This document shows, one piece after another, positions 6,700 to 12,033 of a stretch of 12,033 bases of DNA. Source of the DNA: Clostridiaceae bacterium (GTDB lineage Bacteria > Bacillota > Clostridia > Oscillospirales > Butyricicoccaceae). Numbering within the stretch: the stretch's first letter is position 1; every line of letters starts with the position of its first letter. The notes under the pieces were generated by a model, which saw nothing but the letters and a program-made list of their open reading frames with translations, was not told where the DNA came from and did not search any database. The translations under genes were made by a program, and so were the position numbers. Location: the NCBI GenBank assembly GCA_018383195.1, contig JAGZOP010000059.1, forward strand, positions 1-12,033, in the 5' to 3' direction.

Positions 6700-6713
6700 T
6701 GGAAACGCTTGAA
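6700..6713 (+). promoter_or_regulatory. cre-like site between eut terminator and eutG
   Basis: TGGAAACGCTTGAA matches the loose cre pattern TGNAANCGNWNNCA at all fixed positions but one (A for C at the thirteenth). A CcpA-type repressor here could block elongation and impose carbon catabolite repression on ethanolamine use. The pattern is short and the match is suggestive only. Confidence 0.28.
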
Positions 6714-6774
6714 AGACCCGGAAATGGACAACATTTCAGGATCAGAGCCTCTGAATTGTAAAGGAGATGCTTTG

Positions 6775-7926
6775 ATGGATAAATTTGATCTTCACACCAA
6801 AATCCTAATCGGCGGCGATGCCCTGCGCTCGATGATGCAGGGAATGCACCGTGTATTTATCGTCACCGATGCGTTCATGGCCAAGAGCGGGAGAACCGCT
6901 TATCTGACCGACCCGATCGAGCAGGCGGGCGCGGAGTACCGCATTTATTCCGAAGTCGGTCCGGACCCGGATATCAATATGGTGACTGCGGGCGTTTCGG
7001 TCATCATGGAGTTCCAGCCCGATGCAGTCATTGCATTTGGCGGCGGTTCTCCGATTGACGCAGCCAAAGCCATTATGTATTTTGCGGCGCGTCAGGCAGG
7101 TCTGAAAGACTGCCCGTTTATTGCAATCCCGACGACAAGCGGCACGGGAAGCGAAGTCAGCAAGTTCGCGGTCATTACCGATAAAGAGCGCGGCATCAAA
7201 TATCCACTGATCGATGAGAGCCTGCTGCCGGATTACGCAGTGCTCGATGCCGAACTGACCCAGTCTGTTCCTGCCAAGGTTACGGCAGATACCGGACTGG
7301 ATGTTCTGACACACGCTATTGAAGCGTATGTCTGCAACGAAGCCAATTCCTTTACCGATGCGCTCGCGGAGAAAGCAATCCGGCTGGTATATCATAATCT
7401 GCTGACCGCATACCGGGAACCCGGTAATTTAGAAGCGCGGCAGGCAATGCATGATGCATCCTGTATGGCTGGCGCAGCATTTTCCAACGCGGGGCTTGGT
7501 CTGTGCCACTCCATGGCGCATGCGCTTGGTGCACAGGCACATATTCCACATGGACGAGCAAATGCAATTTTGCTGCCCTATGTTATGAGCTTTAACGCGG
7601 GATGCGAGACTTCTCTGACCGAAACGGCAAAGCGCTATGCCGAAATTGCCGGACTGATCGGTTTGGAGACTGCAAGCGTTCGCCAGAGCGCGATTAACCT
7701 CATCCGCACCGTGCGGCAGTTTGAAAAGCATATGGGTGTTCCGCATACCATTAAGGAAGCGGGTGTGGACGAAGCGGCATTCCAAGAGATGCTGGAGCCG
7801 ATGGCAGAGGCTGCACTGGCTGACCGCTGCACGTCGACTACACCGAAAAAGCCAACCAAAGAAGATATTATCCGCCTGTATGAACAGGCTTACAGCGGCT
7901 CAAACCGTATCATGCTCAGCCGTTAA
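6775..7926 (+). CDS. eutG: EutG-type iron-containing alcohol dehydrogenase
   Basis: This 383-residue group III (iron-type) alcohol dehydrogenase would reduce acetaldehyde to ethanol with NADH inside the ethanolamine microcompartment and so recycle NAD+. The nucleotide-binding GGGSP is at 89-93 and the PTTSGTGSEV motif at 119-128. Candidate metal ligands fall at D176 and H180 in TGLDVLTH, H245 in GLCHSMAH and H259 in IPHGRANA; the 14-residue gap between the last two matches FucO-like enzymes. The start at 6775 (MDKFDLHT) follows AAGGAG spaced by about 8 bases. An upstream in-frame ATG at 6709 would add 22 unrelated residues, lacks a ribosome site and lies just after the terminator. It is the first eut gene, preceded by the ANTAR switch. 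The family includes 1,2-propanediol and butanol dehydrogenases, but the eut context fixes the role. Confidence 0.88.
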   Translation: MDKFDLHTKILIGGDALRSMMQGMHRVFIVTDAFMAKSGRTAYLTDPIEQAGAEYRIYSEVGPDPDINMVTAGVSVIMEFQPDAVIAFGGGSPIDAAKAIMYFAARQAGLKDCPFIAIPTTSGTGSEVSKFAVITDKERGIKYPLIDESLLPDYAVLDAELTQSVPAKVTADTGLDVLTHAIEAYVCNEANSFTDALAEKAIRLVYHNLLTAYREPGNLEARQAMHDASCMAGAAFSNAGLGLCHSMAHALGAQAHIPHGRANAILLPYVMSFNAGCETSLTETAKRYAEIAGLIGLETASVRQSAINLIRTVRQFEKHMGVPHTIKEAGVDEAAFQEMLEPMAEAALADRCTSTTPKKPTKEDIIRLYEQAYSGSNRIMLSR

Positions 7927-7957
7927 TGCTGAGCATGCTCAGGATATTCTGAGCATG
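7911..7957 (+). repeat. interlocking inverted repeats at the eutG/eutS junction
   Basis: CATGCTCAGC (7911-7920) pairs perfectly with GCTGAGCATG (7928-7937), with the eutG stop codon in the 7-base loop. CATGCTCAG (7934-7942) pairs perfectly with CTGAGCATG (7949-7957) around a GATATT loop. The middle part, CTGAGCATGCTCAG (7929-7942), is itself a perfect palindrome. The hairpins share bases and therefore compete. The second ends at the first G of the eutS ribosome site. There is no T run, so it is not a terminator; an RNA-processing, stability or translation-control element fits better. Confidence 0.6.
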
Positions 7958-7971
7958 GGAGGGAGATGCGC

Positions 7972-8322
7972 ATGATAGAAATTGACGAAAAACAGAGAAT
8001 TATTCAGGAATTTGTCCCCGGTAAGCAGGTGACACTGGCGCATGTTGTGGCAAGCCCGGTAGAGCAGCTTTACAGCAAATTGGGACTGCTCGACGCGCAC
8101 GGCGCAATCGGCATTTTTACGATCACCCCGTCTGAAGCGGCGATGATTGCGGCAGATGTTGCAAGCAAAGCGGCAGACATTTCGATTGGATTTGTCGATC
8201 GCTTCAATGGCTCTCTTGTCATTACCGGCGATGTTGCGGCGGTCGAAGCTGCGCTGAACGACGTGCTGAACGTTTTGTGCGGAAAGATGGGCTTTTCTCC
8301 GGCGCCGATTACAAAAACCTGA
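7972..8322 (+). CDS. eutS: EutS ethanolamine microcompartment shell protein
   Basis: This 116-residue BMC-domain protein forms bent hexamers in the shell that encloses ethanolamine breakdown. The chain reads RIIQEFVPGKQVTLAHV near the start and FTITPSEAAMIAADVASKAADISIGF in the middle, both closely matching EutS of enteric bacteria (about 111 residues). The single BMC fold spans nearly the full length. An ATG at 7966 is in frame but only 2 bases from the GGGAGGG ribosome site (7957-7963). The ATG at 7972 has a normal spacing of about 8-9 bases and is preferred. The gene follows eutG after 45 bases containing interlocking hairpins, and eutP starts 10 bases after its stop, consistent with a single transcript. 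EutS is made with the first genes of the operon; other shell proteins presumably lie beyond the right edge. Confidence 0.92.
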   Translation: MIEIDEKQRIIQEFVPGKQVTLAHVVASPVEQLYSKLGLLDAHGAIGIFTITPSEAAMIAADVASKAADISIGFVDRFNGSLVITGDVAAVEAALNDVLNVLCGKMGFSPAPITKT

Positions 8323-8332
8323 GCCGGAAGCG

Positions 8333-8788
8333 ATGGATACCATGGAAAAAAAGCAAAAACGTATTATTTTGATCGGTCACTCGGCAGCCGGAAAAACCAC
8401 CCTCTGCCAGTATTTCAGCCATCAGGCGCTGCAGTACCATAAAACACAGACCGTACAGATCATCAATCAGAACATGATCGATACGCCGGGCGAATATATC
8501 GAACGCACCTATATGCGCGGTGCGCTGATGGTTTCTTCGGCTGATGCAGATTTGATTGTGCTTGTGCAGGATGCAACCGATCATTCGACCATTTTCCCGC
8601 CGGCATATACGAGCATGTATGCCAAACCCGCTATCGGCATTGTCACAAAGGCAGACCTCGCCAGCGAAAATGAGATTGCAGATGCGAAGAAGTATCTGGA
8701 ACTCGCGGGCGTGCAGAAAATCTTTGTCACAAGCAGTGTTGAAGGCACGGGATTTGAGGAACTGAGCGAGCTTCTCGGTTACGAATAA
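8333..8788 (+). CDS. eutP: EutP/PduV-type small GTPase-like protein
   Basis: This 151-residue P-loop protein belongs to the EutP/PduV family associated with microcompartments. The Walker A/G1 motif GHSAAGKTT is at 15-23, the G3-like DTPGEY at 50-55 and the G4-like TKAD at 105-108, so the Ras-like core is complete. An acetate kinase activity has been reported for EutP in Salmonella, and roles in shell positioning have been suggested for PduV; which applies here cannot be told from the sequence. The start is uncertain. The ATG at 8333 lies only 2 bases after GGAAG (8326-8330), while the ATG at 8342 (MEKKQK, 148 residues) has a more usual spacing of 11. The gene lies 10 bases after eutS and 24 bases before eutV. 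Confidence 0.88.
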   Translation: MDTMEKKQKRIILIGHSAAGKTTLCQYFSHQALQYHKTQTVQIINQNMIDTPGEYIERTYMRGALMVSSADADLIVLVQDATDHSTIFPPAYTSMYAKPAIGIVTKADLASENEIADAKKYLELAGVQKIFVTSSVEGTGFEELSELLGYE

Positions 8789-8812
8789 ACAACCCCCTGG
8801 GAGGGAATACCA

Positions 8813-9397
8813 ATGGACAAACCGGTGCTTCGCGTTGTCATTGCGGACGACGAGCCGATTACACGAATGGATATCAAAGAGATCCTCGAAGAAAAGGGTT
8901 ACGAGGTCATCGGCGAAGCAGCCGATGGGTTCGACGCCGTCGAGCTTTGCAAGACGAAAAAACCCGAACTCGTCCTGATGGACATCAAGATGCCGCTGCT
9001 TGACGGGCTTTCCGCGGCGCGCATTATGATGGAAGAGGATGTGGACGCGGCAATCGTTCTGCTGACCGCATACAGCGAGCGTGAATTCATTGACAGTGCC
9101 AAAGATCTCGGCGTCAGCGGCTATCTGGTCAAACCGATCGACGAAAAATCGCTGATTCCAAGCATCGAACTCGCGGTTGCACGCAATCAGGAGATGCGAA
9201 AGCTGCGGCGCGATATTGCGAAAGTATCCGAGCGTTTGGAAAACCGGAGCATCATTGAAAAGGCGAAAGGTCGTATCATGGAGCGCGATGGCATTTCCGA
9301 GCAGGAAGCCTATGATTTTATCCGGAAACTCAGTTTGCTCAAGGGAATGTCCATGCGACGGATTGCAGAAATCCTGCTGCTGCAAACCGGAGGCTGA
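8813..9397 (+). CDS. eutV: EutV response regulator/antiterminator with ANTAR RNA-binding domain
   Basis: This 194-residue protein joins a receiver domain (about 5-122) to a C-terminal ANTAR domain (about 133-190). Receiver residues are D12/D13, phosphoacceptor D57 in LMDIKMP, T85 and K107 in YLVKP. The ANTAR part has the typical three-helix sequence with IIEKAKGRIMERDGISEQEA (146-165) and LSLLKGMSMRRIAEIL. In Enterococcus and Listeria, phosphorylated EutV dimerises and binds paired hairpins in nascent eut mRNA so that the terminator cannot form. Two matching RNA sites occur in this window, at 6592-6656 and 10813-10862. The start follows GGGAGGG spaced by about 7-8 bases. The stop lies 3 bases before the eutW start, and the eutW ribosome site is inside the end of eutV, so the pair is translationally coupled. 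Confidence 0.93.
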   Translation: MDKPVLRVVIADDEPITRMDIKEILEEKGYEVIGEAADGFDAVELCKTKKPELVLMDIKMPLLDGLSAARIMMEEDVDAAIVLLTAYSEREFIDSAKDLGVSGYLVKPIDEKSLIPSIELAVARNQEMRKLRRDIAKVSERLENRSIIEKAKGRIMERDGISEQEAYDFIRKLSLLKGMSMRRIAEILLLQTGG

Positions 9398-9400
9398 TTC

Positions 9401-10825
9401 ATGGATGTAATCGAGGCATTATGCAAACAATATACAGACCTTACCGAAGAAGAAATCGGCATCATCAAAGGGATGAGCATGGTGCTTCAGCCGCTTGCAA
9501 ATCTGGAGGATGCAGATATCTTTGTCGATTGTCCGGCTTCTGAGGGCGATGCGATTGTTGTTGCGGAGGCAAAGCCGCAGAGTGTGCCGTCTTCTTATAA
9601 GAAAACGGTGGTTGGTCTGCTGGCAAAGCCGGAAAATGAACCGGCGGTTGCGCGGACGTTCAAGCTTGGCGTTGCAACAAAGCAGATGAAAGCCGTCACG
9701 CAGGAGCGGACACACGTCATTCAGTCGGTCGAGCCGATTAAAAACGGCAATCGGGTGATCGGCGTGCTGATTCGCGAAAAACGTGCAGACGAGCAGCGCA
9801 CCGTCAGCGAACGGCTGCATTTTTCCACACAAAGCTATGAGCGCATGGCAAACGCCATCACGCATATGTTTGATGAAAATAACTGGCTGCCTGAGTGCAT
9901 CGACGAAGCGCTGATTATCGTTGGACACGACGGCGTAGTGATGTTCCGCAATTCGCTTGCACGCGAACTATACACAAAACTCGGGTTTGTCGAGGACATC
10001 CTCGGGCAGAAATACGAAAACATCCGCCTGTTCGACACCGATCAGGCAGAAGATACCGAAGACGGCTACACCGCCGTTGAAACATTAGTCGGACAGTATT
10101 CGTTATCCATCAAGCGCATCCAAATCGGCTCGGACGACATCGACTTTGCCGTTGTGGTGCGTGATATGACCAACCTGCGCGAGCAGGAAAAACAGCTTAT
10201 CCTCAAATCGGTGGCCATCAAGGAGATGCATCACCGGGTGAAAAATAATCTGCAAACCATTGCAAGCCTGCTGCGGCTGCAAACCCGCCGCACGGACAGC
10301 GATGAAACAAGGCAGGTGCTTTTTGAAAGCATGAACCGCATTCTCGCCATCGCCTCTACCCACGAGCTGCTCGCACAGAGCGGCGTCGATCAGGTGGAGA
10401 TTGGCGAAGTGATTGCAAACATCAAGGGGAATGCGGTGCGGTACTTCGCAAGACCGCATTTCGACGTTTCAATCTTGCTTGAGGGCGATGATTTCAAGGT
10501 CGATTCCGATATTGCAACCTCTGTCGCGCTCATTATCAATGAGTTGCTGCAAAATTCTTTGAAATATGCGTTTCCGAACGTAAATTCCGGTCAAATCCGC
10601 ATCGTGATTACTGCCGGGGAGCTGTATTCCCGCATTGAGGTAATCGACAACGGCTGTGGGTTTGATGTGGAAAAGGTCGGCGGCGACCGATTGGGTTTAT
10701 CCATCGTACAGACACTGGTCAAAGATAAACTGCGCGGCAAGCTGACGCTGCTGTCCAGTGCCGACGGAACGTATACAAGCTTTGATTTTAAAAACCAAAT
10801 ACTTGACGTGATTGGCGTGACGTAG
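9401..10825 (+). CDS. eutW: EutW ethanolamine-responsive sensor histidine kinase
   Basis: This 474-residue soluble kinase has the EutW layout: an N-terminal sensor-type domain (about 1-135), a PAS-like region (about 165-258), a HisKA_2 domain and a HATPase domain. The phosphoacceptor is H278 in MHHRVKNNLQTIASLLRLQ. The ATP-binding part shows ELLQNSLKYAFP (381-392) with N385, DNGCGF (416-421) and GDRLGLSIV (428-436). No membrane segment is evident, which fits a cytoplasmic sensor of ethanolamine. It would autophosphorylate in response to ethanolamine and pass the phosphate to EutV. The start follows GGAGG (9389-9393) spaced by 7 bases. Its last codons and stop codon (TAG, 10823-10825) form part of the first hairpin of the second ANTAR site, an unusual overlap of coding and regulatory RNA. 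Confidence 0.92.
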   Translation: MDVIEALCKQYTDLTEEEIGIIKGMSMVLQPLANLEDADIFVDCPASEGDAIVVAEAKPQSVPSSYKKTVVGLLAKPENEPAVARTFKLGVATKQMKAVTQERTHVIQSVEPIKNGNRVIGVLIREKRADEQRTVSERLHFSTQSYERMANAITHMFDENNWLPECIDEALIIVGHDGVVMFRNSLARELYTKLGFVEDILGQKYENIRLFDTDQAEDTEDGYTAVETLVGQYSLSIKRIQIGSDDIDFAVVVRDMTNLREQEKQLILKSVAIKEMHHRVKNNLQTIASLLRLQTRRTDSDETRQVLFESMNRILAIASTHELLAQSGVDQVEIGEVIANIKGNAVRYFARPHFDVSILLEGDDFKVDSDIATSVALIINELLQNSLKYAFPNVNSGQIRIVITAGELYSRIEVIDNGCGFDVEKVGGDRLGLSIVQTLVKDKLRGKLTLLSSADGTYTSFDFKNQILDVIGVT

Positions 10826-10862
10826 CGCCGGTCAGAGAAAATAGCCGTACGACGCAGTCCGG
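10813..10862 (+). promoter_or_regulatory. ANTAR (EutV) dual-hairpin RNA target before eutA
   Basis: Hairpin P1 has stem TGGCGT (10813-10818) with GCGCCG (10825-10830), two wobble pairs among six, and loop GACGTA (10819-10824). Hairpin P2 has stem CCGTAC (10845-10850) with GTCCGG (10857-10862), one U-C mismatch, and loop GACGCA (10851-10856). The linker is 14 nt. The P2 loop and 3' arm are part of the 5' arm of the large terminator at 10852-10894, so the two structures exclude each other. Loops again have G at positions 1 and 4 and A at position 6. This would make eutA and all genes beyond depend on a second EutV-mediated readthrough. Confidence 0.68.
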
Positions 10863-10904
10863 ATGCAGGGGGATTCCTGCGCTCCGGGCTGCGTTTTGTT
10901 TTGT
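10852..10904 (+). terminator. strong regulated intrinsic terminator between eutW and eutA
   Basis: ACGCAGTCCGGA (10852-10863) pairs with TCCGGGCTGCGT (10883-10894), with one G-U pair. After a small internal loop, GCAGG (10865-10869) pairs with CCTGC (10876-10880) around GGGATT. TTTTGTTTTG follows directly. This is the most stable hairpin in the window. It sits inside the operon, 20 bases before the eutA start, and overlaps ANTAR hairpin P2. Confidence 0.85.
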
Positions 10905-10923
10905 CAGAAAGGGTGGTGAAAAC

Positions 10924-12033
10924 ATGCAGGAAATTGTGCATAGTGTCGGAATTGATATCGGCACATCAACCACACAGCTGGTGTTCAGCCGTCTGGTCAT
11001 TGAAAATCTTGCCGGCAATTACGCAGTACCTCGCGTGTCGATCGTGGAAAAAGAGGTCGTATACCGCAGTGATATTTACTTTACGCCCCTCATGAGCGCA
11101 ACGGAGATTGACGCGGAAGGCGTAAAACAGATCGTGCGGGACGAATATAAAAAAGCCGGCATGACACCGGGAGACCTCCAGACAGGCGCAGTCATTATTA
11201 CCGGCGAGACTGCACGCAAACAGAATGCAAATCAGGTGCTTGCAGCGCTTTCCGATCTTGCCGGCGACTTCGTTGTTGCAACGGCAGGACCGGATCTCGA
11301 AAGCGTGCTCTCTGCGCGCGGCGCAGGCGCGGACAAAATTTCAGAGGATGACCGCACGGCGGTAATCAATCTGGATGTCGGCGGCGGCACCTCCAATCTC
11401 GCACTTTATCAAAAAGGCATCCTCAAAGGCGTTTGCTGCCTCGATATTGGCGGCCGCCTGATTAAAATACAGGACGGGAAGATCACCTATATCTTCCCCA
11501 AAACCAAGGAGCTGGCTGCAAATCACGGCATCCAGATCAGTGTCGGCGACCGCGCCGACGAAAAGACGCTCGCCAAGGTGTGCGATATTATGGCTGACCA
11601 TCTGGCGCAGGCGCTTTACTTAAAGCCTCAGGATGCGGAGCATCTGAAGCTATATACAAACGATGGCAAGCCCATCCCGGCCGAGCCCGCTGTTAAGGGC
11701 GTGACCTTCTCGGGCGGTGTGGCTGATTATGTCTATCATCCGACGGCGGATAATGTATTCCGCTACGGGGACATCGGCGTACTGCTCGGGCGAGCCATAC
11801 GCAACCATCCGGCGTTTGGACAGGTCAAACTGTACCAAGCTGCCGAAACCATCCGGGCTACTGTGGTTGGTGCGGGCACACACACGACCGAGGTCAGCGG
11901 CAGTACCATCAGCTATGCGAAGGAACGGCTGCCGATTAAGAACATCCCCATTTTAAAAGTGTCCGAGGAGGACGAGGCGTCGCTGGAAACGCTGGCATCC
12001 TCTATCCAAAATCAAATGCCGCTGTACAGACCT
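10924..12033 (+). CDS. eutA: EutA ethanolamine ammonia-lyase reactivase, 5' part
   Basis: The first 370 codons of EutA are present and the gene continues past the right edge; the family is usually about 470 residues. EutA is an ASKHA-fold ATPase that releases damaged cobalamin from ethanolamine ammonia-lyase (EutBC) so that the enzyme can take up fresh adenosylcobalamin. Phosphate-1 motif GIDIGTSTTQ is at 9-18, phosphate-2 motif LDVGGGTSN at 150-158, and a third nucleotide-binding segment TFSGGVADY at 261-269. The start ATG at 10924 follows a purine-rich AAAGGGTGGTG. The gene is separated from eutW by the ANTAR site and terminator, so its expression should need active EutV. eutB and eutC are expected next, outside the window. 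The reading frame is open to the last base with no sign of damage. Confidence 0.93.
   Translation, partial: MQEIVHSVGIDIGTSTTQLVFSRLVIENLAGNYAVPRVSIVEKEVVYRSDIYFTPLMSATEIDAEGVKQIVRDEYKKAGMTPGDLQTGAVIITGETARKQNANQVLAALSDLAGDFVVATAGPDLESVLSARGAGADKISEDDRTAVINLDVGGGTSNLALYQKGILKGVCCLDIGGRLIKIQDGKITYIFPKTKELAANHGIQISVGDRADEKTLAKVCDIMADHLAQALYLKPQDAEHLKLYTNDGKPIPAEPAVKGVTFSGGVADYVYHPTADNVFRYGDIGVLLGRAIRNHPAFGQVKLYQAAETIRATVVGAGTHTTEVSGSTISYAKERLPIKNIPILKVSEEDEASLETLASSIQNQMPLYRP

Noticed and set aside
6709..6774. N-terminal extension of eutG from the upstream ATG
   Set aside because: No ribosome site precedes it, the residues do not match the family, and the ATG at 6775 has a good AAGGAG.
7943..7948. 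Hexaloop GATATT on a perfect 9-bp stem as an ANTAR hairpin
   Set aside because: Position 4 is A, not G, and there is no terminator after it; better treated as part of the inverted-repeat cluster.
8309..9385. A 358-codon open frame on the minus strand
   Set aside because: It lies opposite eutP and eutV, which have full domain motifs and ribosome sites; its translation resembles no known protein family that I recognise.

Overview
This window is a chromosomal segment of roughly 50-55% GC, most likely from a gut-type anaerobic Firmicute (class Clostridia, possibly an Oscillospirales/Ruminococcaceae-like lineage). The evidence is strong purine-rich Shine-Dalgarno sites, sigma-A-like promoters, Firmicute-type intrinsic terminators and an ethanolamine-utilisation (eut) cluster with the Firmicute EutV/EutW regulators. 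The taxonomic placement is inference.

Left half (1-6371), accessory and stress genes. A short array of hairpins (24-93) is followed by a minus-strand AAA ATPase of the DUF4143 type (142-1491). A 349-base gap with several inverted repeats comes next. A minus-strand two-component pair follows: a KdpE-like response regulator (1841-2545) and a short KdpD-like membrane histidine kinase (2532-3650). A CPA2-type cation/proton antiporter (3823-5016) is divergently transcribed from this pair. No kdpFABC potassium-pump genes are visible, so the pair may control the antiporter. Two stacked terminators separate the antiporter from a convergent Eis-like GNAT acetyltransferase (5139-6371, minus).

Right half (about 6545-12033), a eut operon on the plus strand in the order eutG, eutS, eutP, eutV, eutW, eutA; eutA runs off the window. 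A clear promoter (6545-6573) starts a leader of about 195 nt. The products are an iron-type alcohol dehydrogenase, a microcompartment shell protein, a small GTPase-like protein, the ANTAR antiterminator and its histidine kinase, and the ammonia-lyase reactivase. The ammonia-lyase and remaining shell genes presumably lie beyond the right edge.

The most notable content is regulatory RNA. Two sites, one in the eutG leader (6592-6695) and one between eutW and eutA (10813-10904), each look like an ANTAR antitermination switch: two small hairpins with six-base loops, the second sharing bases with the 5' arm of a strong intrinsic terminator. All four loops fit GRYGYA. This keeps the G at loop position 4 expected for ANTAR targets but has G, not the usual A, at position 1. 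The switch therefore gates both the promoter-proximal genes, including eutV and eutW themselves (positive feedback), and the downstream catabolic genes. Three interlocking inverted repeats at the eutG/eutS junction and two CcpA/cre-like sites are further candidate control elements.
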